Below are positions 44,530 to 53,131 of a stretch of 64,000 bases of DNA, in pieces. The stretch is from positions 48,488-112,487 of the forward strand of contig CAJTDD010000016.1 of NCBI GenBank assembly GCA_910574885.1, read 5' to 3'. The notes beneath the pieces are model-generated. The model was not told where the DNA came from, ran no database searches, and worked only from the letters and a program-made list of their open reading frames with translations. The stretch is from Lachnospiraceae bacterium. Lineage in GTDB: Bacteria; Bacillota; Clostridia; Lachnospirales; Lachnospiraceae. Made by a program: the position numbers and the translations under genes. Every line of letters begins with the position of its first letter. Positions within the stretch are counted from its first letter, which is position 1.

Positions 44530-45537
44530 ATGATGACGGAGAAAAAAAGAAGGGATTTCTGTGTAGAATGCAGGAAAGAAACAGAGTATTTTTTGCAGAA
44601 AAAGGATATCACAAAAAGTATAAGGAATAAGGAATATATTTTTGAAATTACGGTTGCAGTATGTTCAGAATGTGGAGAAGAGATGGGGATACCAGGGCTT
44701 ATTGATAAAAATGTACAGGAGATTGACAGTCAGTATAGATTTGCGGAAGGGGTAGTTTCCATCGGTGACATTGAAAAGTTGATGGAGATTTATAAGATTG
44801 GGAAAGCTCCCTTATCGCTTGCTCTTGGCTTTGGTGAGATTACGATTCCCAGATACCTTGAGGGACAAATTCCATCAAGGGAATATTCCGATGTTATAAG
44901 AGCTGCCCTTTCCTCTCCGGCATTTATGAGAGATAAGCTGACAGAGAATAGGGATAAGATTACGGATGCGGCATTTAAGAAAGCTTTGGCCGCAGCCCAT
45001 AGTTTAGAGAGCATTTTTACGGTATCCGATAAAATGATTAGAGTCATTGCATGTACTTTTAAAAAACTCGAGGAAGTCACTCCGCTAATGCTCCAGAAAC
45101 TCCTCTATTTTATTCAGGGAACTTATTCTGCATTATATGGGAAACCAATCTTTCATGAAGATTGTAGAGCGTGGGTTCATGGACCTGTTTATCCGGAGGT
45201 CTACGACCTTTTCAGGGATTTTAAGTACAATCCGATCGATGATGCAAGGTTTGCGCTCTTAGAGTGGACGGAAGATGTATTGACAGAGGATGAGAAAAAA
45301 GTTATTAATTTGGTCTTAAATACTTTTGGAATGTATGGCGGGAAAGTATTAGAGAAGATTACCCATAATGAGGAGCCTTGGAGAAGCGCGCGCAGAGGAT
45401 ATGAAGATGGTATTCCTTCCAATGAAATATTAACAAAAGACAGCATTAGGAAGTATTATGGCGCTGTGCATAAAAGATATGGCATAGATAAAGAAGCGGG
45501 ATTGCAGAATTATATTTGCGATATGCTGAGAATGTAA
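44530..45537 (+). CDS. MqsA-type zinc-finger/HTH protein fused to a Panacea (SocA/DUF4065) domain
   Basis: About 335 residues. The N-terminus has two CxxC pairs (CVECRKE and CSECGEE) as in MqsA/YgiT zinc fingers, a central HTH-like region (YKIGKAPLSLALGFGEITIPRYLEG) and a C-terminal Panacea domain (TPLMLQKLLYFIQGTYSALYGKPI, AWVHGPVYPEVYDLF). Panacea domains occur in antitoxins that neutralise unrelated toxins. It lies 19 bases behind the toxin-like gene. The start could be ATG 44530 or 44533. Confidence 0.82.
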   Translation: MMTEKKRRDFCVECRKETEYFLQKKDITKSIRNKEYIFEITVAVCSECGEEMGIPGLIDKNVQEIDSQYRFAEGVVSIGDIEKLMEIYKIGKAPLSLALGFGEITIPRYLEGQIPSREYSDVIRAALSSPAFMRDKLTENRDKITDAAFKKALAAAHSLESIFTVSDKMIRVIACTFKKLEEVTPLMLQKLLYFIQGTYSALYGKPIFHEDCRAWVHGPVYPEVYDLFRDFKYNPIDDARFALLEWTEDVLTEDEKKVINLVLNTFGMYGGKVLEKITHNEEPWRSARRGYEDGIPSNEILTKDSIRKYYGAVHKRYGIDKEAGLQNYICDMLRM

Positions 45538-45540
45538 AAT

Positions 45541-45609
45541 GGACTGCCGCCCCGCAAGGGGCAAGTATTACGGTATGTCTTGAGGGTGTGTTTTATCTGA
45601 CGATAGTCC
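45541..45609. repeat. Dispersed repeat, copy D (diverged)
   Basis: GGACTGCCGCCCCGCAAGGG, then GCAAGTATTACGG and TTGAGGGTGTG, parallels copy B; it ends with TTATCTGACGATAGTCC, related to TTATCGGACGTTAGTCC of B. The outer GGACT/AGTCC bases pair. The right end overlaps the acetyltransferase pseudogene. Confidence 0.55.
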
Positions 45610-45842
45610 CATTCTTTTTTTAAATATGCTGCATCCGTTGATTAAAAATCCGTATCCACCCGAATATAGTAAATCCCATTCCGGATACATAATTCTTCTA
45701 TTAGCCGAAACGCAATATCTGCCAACCCAATTCCTCTGAACTCTTTTTGAAAGGCCATCCGATGGATAACGGCATACGGCGCTTCGGCGCTCCAAGCCCA
45801 TTGGATTTTCTTATATGCAGACTCCCCATCAAAATCAATGCA
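45594..45842 (-). pseudogene. GNAT acetyltransferase, 3' fragment with frameshift
   Basis: On the minus strand from about 45842 the frame reads CIDFDGESAYKKIQWAWS, PYAVIHRMAFQKEFRGIGLA, DIAFRLIEELC and IYYIRVDTDF, a clear GNAT domain with its acetyl-CoA loop. A frameshift at about 45645 interrupts it; the other frame continues NQRMQHI and KKNGTIVR. The N-terminal part is missing where the neighbouring gene ends. Confidence 0.8.
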
Positions 45843-46458
45843 ATTTTTTCAATATCGGCGCATATGCGCCGGTATAACGCTCCATCTGCCTGATTTTCTC
45901 AAGTTTCCGCTTTGCCGCCGTAGAACCCTGTTTTATTTCGGCTTTGCACACATTCTCTTCGCCTTCCCGCCGGACGTTTGCCTGATTGGAAATCTTTGCC
46001 ATGTCCAAATCTGCAGACAATTCGGTTATTCGGTCAATACTGTCTTCCAAAGAATCCGCGGGCGGCGTATTCTGGGGTTTCTGGTAAGCCGTATCCTTCT
46101 CATTATCCTTCTCGGTTTCCTCTGCCTGTTTTGCCATCTCAGAGGCAATCTGTTCATTCAGTGCGTCCAGTTGTTCCTCATATTCTTCTAACTGTTCCTT
46201 CATCCCGGCAGAACCGGCTCCTGACTCATCGTCTAAGGCACGCTTTAGCAGAGAATCTTTATTCATCTGAATCAGCTCTTTCTGGCTCATCAGGTTTGCA
46301 AGGCGGCTGGCGGCTTTCCCTTGCGGCGACAAGGCGGCCGTATCACTGCGCATAACATTCCCCTGCGGCTGTCCGTTCCCGGAAACATTTTTCCTGAACC
46401 CGGGGTTCCCAAGCCCCGGCTGTAAACATCTGTTTGTCTGGCTAAAATTAATCCGCAT
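45835..46458 (-). CDS. Hypothetical coiled-coil protein with sigma-28-like promoter
   Basis: A 207-residue hydrophilic protein (MRINFSQTNRCLQPGLG start; a coiled coil MKEQLEEYEEQLDALNEQIA at about residues 86-105; C-terminal KLEKIRQMERYTGAYAP). No domain recognised. It shares a short MRI(N/Y)-type start and a GCCGATAG promoter with the gene at 51941, suggesting membership in a motility-type regulon. Confidence 0.7.
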   Translation of the reverse strand: MRINFSQTNRCLQPGLGNPGFRKNVSGNGQPQGNVMRSDTAALSPQGKAASRLANLMSQKELIQMNKDSLLKRALDDESGAGSAGMKEQLEEYEEQLDALNEQIASEMAKQAEETEKDNEKDTAYQKPQNTPPADSLEDSIDRITELSADLDMAKISNQANVRREGEENVCKAEIKQGSTAAKRKLEKIRQMERYTGAYAPILKKLH

Positions 46459-46519
46459 GATTCAATCCTCCATATTTGTTGAATTTACCCTGCCCGGATA
46501 TCCTGCGGGGTATATCTGA

Positions 46520-46547
46520 CTATCGGCAGATACCCTTATCGGATTTA
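46520..46547 (-). promoter_or_regulatory. Sigma-28-like promoter
   Basis: On the minus strand TAAA (46547-46544), 16 bases, GCCGATAG (46527-46520). The SigD/FliA consensus is TAAA-N15-GCCGATAW. About 60 bases upstream of the coiled-coil gene. Confidence 0.6.
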
Positions 46548-46560
46548 TCCCATTGATGCA

Positions 46561-46629
46561 GACGGGAACGATTTTGACGCCAAAGGAAGAGCCACAGAGA
46601 CGGGAACATTATTTTGATGCCAAAGGAAG
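46561..46629. repeat. Direct duplication of the histidine kinase 3' end
   Basis: GACGGGAAC...TTTTGA(C/T)GCCAAAGGAAG occurs at 46561-46589 and 46599-46629, the second copy containing the last kinase codons and stop. Confidence 0.7.
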
Positions 46630-47916
46630 CATCACGCTTAACGTAAACTGTGTCTCGCACCTAAGGTCAAGCACGCCGCCATACCGCTCCACCACCGCCC
46701 GGATATTCTGAAGGCCGACCCCGCAGAACGTACCCCTTTTGGAAGACAGGAAGAACCTTTCACCCTGCACAGATACCGGCGCATGGATGCTGTTACTGAT
46801 TTCAAATACCCAGTAATTCGTATGCATCTGCGCCCGAGCCCGTATCCACCCTGCAGGATTCCCCGCATCCATTCCCCGCTGGCATGCCTCGATCGCGTTG
46901 TCAAATGCATTAGACAACAGACAGCAAAGCTCCACCGGAGCAATCGTCTCCTCACCCGGAACCGTCATCAGGACAGAAAGGTCAATGCCCATCTCCTTAG
47001 CCTGACGGCATTTCGGGTTCAGCAGTGCGTCCGCGAAGACAGAACCGGTCTGTATCACAGCGTCCCCCAGTTCCATCCGCAGATTCATCTGCTCAAGATA
47101 ACGCATGGCTTCCTCCGTTTTCCCATTTGCCAATAATTGCGCAAGGCACAGCCCATGATTTTTAATATCATGCCGGATTTTCGTAATCTGGCAGTACTGT
47201 TCTTTAGAAGCCTCGAGATGCTTCCCAAGTATCTGATACTGCTGCTTTGCCAACCGCTCCACCAGACGTCTCTCCAGCATGACGGCACAAGAAACCAAAA
47301 GAACCTCGCCGCCCAGCGCAATCAGGCTCAAGGAAACGGCGACAGTGAACACATTTGCTCCACTCCATCCACTGATTCCGGTAAAAAGATCCAACATCAT
47401 GTCAACCGCCCCACAGATAAACACGATGATACACATTAGATAAACAGCGTCCCGGTCTTCAAAATCCCGCTTGAGTACATGGAGGTTCCGGGATAAAAGC
47501 TCCATCATGGCATACAGCGTCAGATATGCGGCACAGTCAATCAATTTCAGTGCAATATCCAAATAATCAGACGTCCCGTTCATGATCGTCAGTGCGTGAA
47601 AAAGGGGGAAGAAGATCACGCAGGCAACTTCCGGGACGCAGTACATCCACGCCGTAAAGAAGCATTTTTTCATCACGCTCCCATGGAACAGAAGCATATT
47701 GAGGGCAAATGCACACCCGCACAGATAGACAAGATTGCCCCAAGGCGTACCGGCAAGCACGAGCCGTACGTTTAACTGCCCATAGAACAGGGAACCCAGA
47801 TAGTACCATATATAAGCGAACCGGTATTTCGCCCCCAGCATTTTCTTTAAGAACCGGTATCTCAGAAAAATATCCAAAAAGCCCCAGAGGACAGAGCCGA
47901 CCGCCGCCCCGCTCAA
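46609..47916 (-). CDS. Sensor histidine kinase, GHKL (AgrC/LytS-like) family
   Basis: About 435 residues: six or so N-terminal transmembrane helices, a dimerisation helix with the phospho-acceptor in ITKIRHDIKNHGLCLAQLL, an N-box CCLLSNAFDNAIEACQ, WVFEISNSIHAP and the G-box CGVGLQNIRAVVERYGG. TTG 47916 is chosen: it overlaps the response regulator stop, has TCGGGGA upstream and begins just before the first helix; the frame is open upstream inside the regulator gene. It partners the LytTR regulator before it. No peptide-pheromone gene is apparent next to it. Confidence 0.85.
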   Translation of the reverse strand: MSGAAVGSVLWGFLDIFLRYRFLKKMLGAKYRFAYIWYYLGSLFYGQLNVRLVLAGTPWGNLVYLCGCAFALNMLLFHGSVMKKCFFTAWMYCVPEVACVIFFPLFHALTIMNGTSDYLDIALKLIDCAAYLTLYAMMELLSRNLHVLKRDFEDRDAVYLMCIIVFICGAVDMMLDLFTGISGWSGANVFTVAVSLSLIALGGEVLLVSCAVMLERRLVERLAKQQYQILGKHLEASKEQYCQITKIRHDIKNHGLCLAQLLANGKTEEAMRYLEQMNLRMELGDAVIQTGSVFADALLNPKCRQAKEMGIDLSVLMTVPGEETIAPVELCCLLSNAFDNAIEACQRGMDAGNPAGWIRARAQMHTNYWVFEISNSIHAPVSVQGERFFLSSKRGTFCGVGLQNIRAVVERYGGVLDLRCETQFTLSVMLPLASK

Positions 47917-48623
47917 AACACATCCCCGATTTCTTTCAGATAATGCATAAATTCCAGCCCGAAGGACTGATACCTGCGCTTGGACAGGGGAATCTGCTCG
48001 CCGTTTAAAAGCCATACGTCCTTTTTGTCATAACGCTGCACATGGTCAAAATTAACGATAAAACTTCGGTGGCATCGGAAAAACGTCTCCGGCAGCGACG
48101 GTTCCAGTTCCTCCAGTTTCCCGTAGAACGGAAGGCTTTCCTGCTCCGTATGCAGATGGATCTTCCGGTTGATGACTTCCAGATAATAGACCTGCTCAAA
48201 TGGAATCCTCCTGACAGCCGTACCCTGCCTTATGGCAATGGCAGGTTTGCGCTCCTTCTGTAACGAAGAACACAGTTTCAGAAGCACTGTTTTAAGCTTT
48301 TCGGCATCCACAGGCTTGACGAGATAATGGGACGCCTGTACATCGTACGCATCTATGGCATATTGCCGATGGGCCGTGATGAAGATTAACTTACTTTCAT
48401 CTCCGCGCATGCGAAGCTTTTTGGCAAGTTCCAGGCCGCTTAACGGCTCCATAGCGATATCAAGAAGCAGCAGGTCGAAAGGCTCGCGGACCAGCAATGC
48501 GCCGCCATTTGCAAACCTTTCGACCGTATAGCTGACAGAATGCCGATTTAGTATTATGTTCACCATATCTGCCAAATGGTTCAGGAGAACCGGCTCATCC
48601 TCACAAATTGCAATCCGAATCAA
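47913..48623 (-). CDS. LytTR-type response regulator (AgrA/LytR-like)
   Basis: A 236-residue protein with a receiver domain (ICEDEP acidic pair, phospho-Asp in LLLLDIAMEP, KPVDAEKL Lys) and a LytTR DNA-binding domain (RRIPFEQVYYLEVINRKIHLHT, FFRCHRSFIVNFDHV, LSKRRYQSF). TTG start with AAGGAGTGTGTG upstream. First gene of the pair with the histidine kinase. Confidence 0.92.
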   Translation of the reverse strand: MIRIAICEDEPVLLNHLADMVNIILNRHSVSYTVERFANGGALLVREPFDLLLLDIAMEPLSGLELAKKLRMRGDESKLIFITAHRQYAIDAYDVQASHYLVKPVDAEKLKTVLLKLCSSLQKERKPAIAIRQGTAVRRIPFEQVYYLEVINRKIHLHTEQESLPFYGKLEELEPSLPETFFRCHRSFIVNFDHVQRYDKKDVWLLNGEQIPLSKRRYQSFGLEFMHYLKEIGDVF

Positions 48624-48648
48624 TTTTCACACACTCCTTACTGAAAAT

Positions 48649-48677
48649 ATTATATAAAAAATATGATCCAGATACAA
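48649..48677 (-). promoter_or_regulatory. Promoter of the LytTR two-component operon
   Basis: On the minus strand TTGTAT (48677-48672), 17 bases, TATAAT (48654-48649). GATACAA and TTGTATC copies flank the region (48671-48677 and 48719-48725), possible regulator sites. Confidence 0.65.
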
Positions 48678-48831
48678 GACGATTGGGCAAACGGGACATT
48701 TTTTGATGTGAATGGGTATTGTATCTAAAAATTGTTTGATGAATACTATAACAGTATACACAAATAGCACACATAAAGAAAAATAAATTTGCTGAGTCAA
48801 TTTGCTGTAAAAAATGAGGAGGATTACCAAA

Positions 48832-50187
48832 ATGGAAGGTCAGTTAATATGGAAAGATGAGTACAATATCGGCGTAGACATTATCGATCAGGAACACAAA
48901 AGACTTTTTAAGATTATCAACAAACTGTTCCGGTTCAGTGATGAAAAAAATAAGAGCCAGTGGGCATGCCAGGAAGGAATCAAATTCTTTAAGGATCACG
49001 CTGTGAAGCATTTTACGGAGGAAGAAGAATACATGGCGTCTATTCATTATGAGCGGCTGAACGTGCACATGCATATTCACAGCGAATTTCGGGAGAGGAC
49101 GCTTCCGGCTCTGGAAGAAGAGCTGGAGCAGACAGACTATTGCGCGGATTCCGTAGAACATTTCCTCGGAGTCTGCGCCGGATGGCTTGTGGGACATACG
49201 TTGATGGAAGACCGGGCGATTACGGGCAAGGGCAGGAGCCGGTGGGTTGGGCTTCTGCCGGGAAGGGAGCAGGAGGCAGTGAAAAAAGTCATACTTCAAT
49301 TGATGTATGATTTGTTTCATTTGGAGTCTTATGTCATCAGCGACGCATACGGCGGGGAAAAATTCGGGAGAGGAGTCTATCACCGTCTGGTCTATGGAAC
49401 AGATCAGGAGAAGGAAAAATATGAGATATTTCTGGTCTTTGAAGAAAAACTATTGATTAATACCGTGGGAAAGACAATGGGAATTAAGACGAATAAGCTA
49501 AATACTTTGCTGATGAATGCGGCCAGGTTTATGGCCCGGCAGTTTGCAGAACATGTGAGAGACCACCTTACGGACATGGACGGTTATGAGCTGAAGGAGG
49601 AAAACCTTCTTACGTATGACCAATTCCAGGAAGTATTTGGAAATGAAAAGCTGCAGGTCAGCCTGTTGTTCGACACTGGCGAAGGCTATTTTTCATACTG
49701 CACGTCCGTTAAAAGACCGCCCAAAAAAGGAGGCGCCGCCCCTATAAGAATAGATAACGCGATGGAAGAGGTGGGAAAATATCTCATGCAGAGAGAAGGC
49801 CATCGGAAGCGGAAGGTACTGGTGGTGGATGATTCCGCCACAGTAAGGGAGGGAATCCGGAAACTGCTGGATGAAGACTACGATGTGGCGCTTGCAAAGT
49901 CCGGCGCTGCGGCGCTGCGGTGCATGATTCTGGATAAACCGGAGCTGGTGCTTCTGGATTATGAGATGCCGGTCTGCGACGGGCAGCAGGTGTTGGAAAT
50001 GATGCGTTCGGAGGAGACATTTGCAGATATCCCAATTATCTTTCTGACTGGGAGAGCAGATATGGAAACCGTTAAGAAATTAGTAGCCTTGAAACCAGAC
50101 GGATATATGGTAAAATATTTAAAACCTGCACAGATTAAGCAAAAAATAGACGAATATTTTAAGAGGGAAAACAGGCTCCCAATATGA
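48832..50187 (+). CDS. Bacteriohemerythrin-CheX-like-response-regulator fusion
   Basis: A 451-residue three-part protein. Residues 1-130: hemerythrin with di-iron ligands (His22 in DQEHKR, His60/Glu64 in HFTEEEEYM, His79-83 in VHMHIH, His122/Asp127 in GHTLMED). Middle: a CheX/CheC-like domain (about 155-320). From about 326: a receiver domain, KVLVVDDSATVREG, phospho-Asp376 in LLDYEMP and LTGR. It could link oxygen sensing to chemotaxis signalling. ATG 48832 has GAGGAGGATTACCA upstream. Confidence 0.85.
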   Translation: MEGQLIWKDEYNIGVDIIDQEHKRLFKIINKLFRFSDEKNKSQWACQEGIKFFKDHAVKHFTEEEEYMASIHYERLNVHMHIHSEFRERTLPALEEELEQTDYCADSVEHFLGVCAGWLVGHTLMEDRAITGKGRSRWVGLLPGREQEAVKKVILQLMYDLFHLESYVISDAYGGEKFGRGVYHRLVYGTDQEKEKYEIFLVFEEKLLINTVGKTMGIKTNKLNTLLMNAARFMARQFAEHVRDHLTDMDGYELKEENLLTYDQFQEVFGNEKLQVSLLFDTGEGYFSYCTSVKRPPKKGGAAPIRIDNAMEEVGKYLMQREGHRKRKVLVVDDSATVREGIRKLLDEDYDVALAKSGAAALRCMILDKPELVLLDYEMPVCDGQQVLEMMRSEETFADIPIIFLTGRADMETVKKLVALKPDGYMVKYLKPAQIKQKIDEYFKRENRLPI

Positions 50188-50211
50188 TTGGGGGTCGCTA
50201 CATATGTGCGG

Positions 50212-50240
50212 TTGCGGTTCGAGGAATTATTGTGTATACT
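50212..50240 (+). promoter_or_regulatory. Possible promoter of the AAA/PD-(D/E)XK gene
   Basis: TTGCGG (50212-50217), 17 bases, TATACT (50235-50240). Confidence 0.45.
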
Positions 50241-50275
50241 GAAAGCAGTTGAAAGCTGTTCGGAAAGGGGAGACG

Positions 50276-51850
50276 ATGATGAGGAGGGAATTTAATATCA
50301 CAGGCTTATGCGTGCCTGAGAAGCATTATATGGTAAATTTGGACAGTCGTCTGGAACAGATGAAAAAAATGGTGGACAAGGGGAATTATTTTGTGGTCAG
50401 TCGTGCGAGACAGTACGGGAAGACGACGATACTTGCGGCTTTGGCAGATTACATGAGCGATGAATACATCGTTGTTTTTATGGATTTCCAGATGATAGGG
50501 AGCGCAATGTACGAGAATGAAGATTCATTTTCAAGGGCGTTTGCCGCCTGTTTTCTGGATGAATTCCAACATGTATCCGGTCAGGCAGGTCAGACGGCAG
50601 AGGAACTGGAACAGATGCTTAGGGAGCCGGACAAGCCCTTTTATTTGATGAGTCTTTTTCGGTATCTGATCGCCATATGTGAGCGTTCAGATAAGCCTGT
50701 TGTCTTGATTATTGACGAGATTGACAGCGCGAAGAATAATCAGGTATTTTTAGATTTTCTGTCTCAGCTTAGGAAATATTATTTGCAGAGAGAGCGGAGA
50801 GGGACGAAGACATTTCAATCCGTGATACTTGCGGGCGTCTGTGATGTGAAAAATCTCAGAAGAAAATTAAGAGATGAAGAAGAGCATAAGAAAAACAGCC
50901 CATGGAATATTGCCGTGAATTTTGATATTGATATGAGTTTTTCTAAAGACGAGATTGCCGGGATGTTGCGGGAATATGAAGCTTGCGAACATTCGGGGAT
51001 GGATATTGAGGGCATGGCGGGAAGGATTTACGGCGAGACGGGAGGATACCCGTTTCTCGTCAGTCGTTTATGCAAAATGATGGATGAAGAATTACCTGCG
51101 GCATGGAGTAATGAAGGCTTTCTTGCGGCAGTTAGAACATTAGTTCTGGAAAAGAATTCGTTGTTCGACTCGCTGAACCATAAACTTACTGAGTATCCGG
51201 AATTAGAGCGTGTAATCAGCAAAATGCTATTTAATGGGGAGAAGATTGCGTATAACCCGGATTTGGAAGAGATTGACGTTGCAGTTATGTTCGGTTTTGC
51301 AAAGCAGGAAGGTGCGGCGGTGGTGATCGCGAATAGAATTTTTGAGACACGTCTGTATAATCGTTTTCTTGCGTCAGAGGAATGGAAGGAAAGCAGCATG
51401 ACACAGAAAGCTTTTATGGATAAAAATGGTTTTGTGGTAGATGGGTATTTGAACATGCGAAGGATTCTTACAAAGTTCGTGATACATTTTCAGGAGTTGT
51501 ATGGAAATGAAGAGAAAAGATTTGTTGAAGAATATGGAAGAAGATTTTTCCTTATGTATCTCAGACCGATTATAAATGGGACGGGAAATTATTATATTGA
51601 GGCGCAGACAAGGGACAAGAAGCGTACCGATGTGATTGTGGATTATCAGGGAGAACAGTTTATAATTGAAATGAAAATATGGCATGGAAAAGAATACCAT
51701 GAAAGGGGCATGGAGCAGTTAGCAGAATATTTGGATATATATCAGAAACAAACAGGGTATTTGCTGAGCTTTAATTTTAACAAAAAGAAAGAGACCGGAG
51801 TGTTTGAACAGATGATTGGTGATAAGAAGATTATTGAAGCGGTAGTGTAA
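50276..51850 (+). CDS. AAA-ATPase-like protein with C-terminal PD-(D/E)XK nuclease-fold domain
   Basis: About 524 residues. Walker A-like SRARQYGKTTILAAL near residue 45, Walker B VVLIIDEIDSAKNN, an AAA lid, and at the C-terminus a PD-(D/E)XK core (RTDVIVDYQGEQFIIEMKIWHG). This is the AAA-ATPase_like/PDDEXK_9 architecture, abundant in Bacteroidota and gut Clostridia, of unknown function though often called accessory. AAAGGGGAGACG precedes ATG 50276; 50279 is also possible. Confidence 0.85.
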   Translation: MMRREFNITGLCVPEKHYMVNLDSRLEQMKKMVDKGNYFVVSRARQYGKTTILAALADYMSDEYIVVFMDFQMIGSAMYENEDSFSRAFAACFLDEFQHVSGQAGQTAEELEQMLREPDKPFYLMSLFRYLIAICERSDKPVVLIIDEIDSAKNNQVFLDFLSQLRKYYLQRERRGTKTFQSVILAGVCDVKNLRRKLRDEEEHKKNSPWNIAVNFDIDMSFSKDEIAGMLREYEACEHSGMDIEGMAGRIYGETGGYPFLVSRLCKMMDEELPAAWSNEGFLAAVRTLVLEKNSLFDSLNHKLTEYPELERVISKMLFNGEKIAYNPDLEEIDVAVMFGFAKQEGAAVVIANRIFETRLYNRFLASEEWKESSMTQKAFMDKNGFVVDGYLNMRRILTKFVIHFQELYGNEEKRFVEEYGRRFFLMYLRPIINGTGNYYIEAQTRDKKRTDVIVDYQGEQFIIEMKIWHGKEYHERGMEQLAEYLDIYQKQTGYLLSFNFNKKKETGVFEQMIGDKKIIEAVV

Positions 51851-51867
51851 AAAAAATCATATTTCGT

Positions 51868-51894
51868 TAAGTAACCCGGTCAAAATGCCGATAG
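51868..51894 (+). promoter_or_regulatory. Sigma-28-like promoter
   Basis: TAAG (51868-51871), 15 bases, GCCGATAG (51887-51894), 47 bases before the gene at 51941; close to the SigD consensus. Confidence 0.6.
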
Positions 51895-51940
51895 TTTTAA
51901 TAACAGCAATCATTTGGCGAGACATGTAAGGAGGAAAAGT

Positions 51941-52813
51941 ATGCGGATCTATGCACAAAATATGTTCCCCATGAATCGGGCGAACAGCCAGAAGACACTC
52001 AATCAATTACTGCCGGGGGCTGCAAGGTCAGCAGACGCGCAGAAATCTATAGAACAGAGAGAGATTCGGGAAAAAGCAGCGGCTCTTACAAGAGGCGGAG
52101 GGACGAGGCAAGTGGATACCGGGCTTGAGAACACAGGCGCGGCAGCGTTGTCTTTGCTTCTCATTGATAAAAAGGACGTACCTGCAAAAGCGGCGCAGAA
52201 GATAGAGGCTTATTACCAGACCACAGGTTCTCTGGCGGATACCATTACATACAAGGAGGCGCGGCTTACATACCTACAGTCCGAGTATGAGAAGATTGCC
52301 GCAAACGATTCTGGCAAGAGGGCGGATAAGATGAAGGAACTTATTAAGTCCGAATATAAGGACATGGCGGGCGTGCTGAATTATACGGCAGATTTGATGA
52401 GCGAAAGCCTCCGCAATTCCGAGGCTGTGTACGGGAAGCCATTCAGTGAAGAGTATCACGCGCTTCTGAATGACATTCCGGATAAGCTCCACAGTATTGC
52501 AGACGGGTTAAAAGATTTCGACAATATAGAAGATGCGCTGGAATATCTGGGAGCGGCAAAGGAACAGCTTTTCGGGCTTGGTGAGGAACTAAAGAGCCAA
52601 TACCGGGAGTATACGGGAAAAGAACTTGCAGGATATGAATTCCGGACGGAAGAAGATTATGCAGGCGCAGTTGGTTCATATGCGCTTATGTGGAGTTGGG
52701 ACGAAGTGACGGTAGATACGGAGCATATGGAGAATCTGGCAGATTACGGCGTGGATATCCATAACCTGAGCGCAATTCCTGAAGCAGTCAATCTTATAGA
52801 TACGAAGGCATGA
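51941..52813 (+). CDS. Hypothetical protein with sigma-28-like promoter
   Basis: A 290-residue hydrophilic, mostly helical protein (MRIYAQNMFPMNRANSQKTL; helical segment around ADTITYKEARLTYLQSEYEK). No signal peptide or domain recognised. AAGGAGGAAAAGT precedes the ATG. The promoter type and the MRI-type start match the gene at 46458, suggesting two members of one regulon. Function unknown. Confidence 0.7.
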   Translation: MRIYAQNMFPMNRANSQKTLNQLLPGAARSADAQKSIEQREIREKAAALTRGGGTRQVDTGLENTGAAALSLLLIDKKDVPAKAAQKIEAYYQTTGSLADTITYKEARLTYLQSEYEKIAANDSGKRADKMKELIKSEYKDMAGVLNYTADLMSESLRNSEAVYGKPFSEEYHALLNDIPDKLHSIADGLKDFDNIEDALEYLGAAKEQLFGLGEELKSQYREYTGKELAGYEFRTEEDYAGAVGSYALMWSWDEVTVDTEHMENLADYGVDIHNLSAIPEAVNLIDTKA

Positions 52814-52870
52814 AAAAAAGGCTGATAGACGCTTGTTAGTTATTAGGCGTACCAGTGAATGGAGAAGATT

Positions 52871-53131
52871 ATGGGAAAAAGACAATCTTTGCCGCAGATT
52901 AGGCTGTCTGATTTGCAGAAAGAGAAGTTGAACGACGAGATTAAGGCGTTTTATCTGGATGTGCGCGGCGAAGAAATCGGGATGATTGAACAGATGCAGA
53001 TTTTAGAGTTATTTGAGCAGAAGATGGCGCCTGTCATTTATAATAAAGCATTAGACGATGCAAAAAGATGGTTCAGCCAGATGACGGACAATTTGGATTC
53101 CGACTATTATGCACTGTACAAGGAAGAATGA
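52871..53131 (+). CDS. DUF2164 family protein
   Basis: An 86-residue protein: RLSDLQKEKLNDEIKAFYLD, EEIGMIEQMQILELFEQKMAP and NLDSDYYALYKEE match DUF2164, a small family of unknown function. ATG 52871 follows GGAGAAGATT; an in-frame ATG at 52859 lies before that ribosome-binding site. Confidence 0.8.
   Translation: MGKRQSLPQIRLSDLQKEKLNDEIKAFYLDVRGEEIGMIEQMQILELFEQKMAPVIYNKALDDAKRWFSQMTDNLDSDYYALYKEE

Noticed and set aside
46609..48623. Agr-like quorum-sensing locus
   Set aside because: The kinase and LytTR regulator are AgrC/AgrA-like, but no AgrB-type protease or AgrD-type peptide gene is adjacent.
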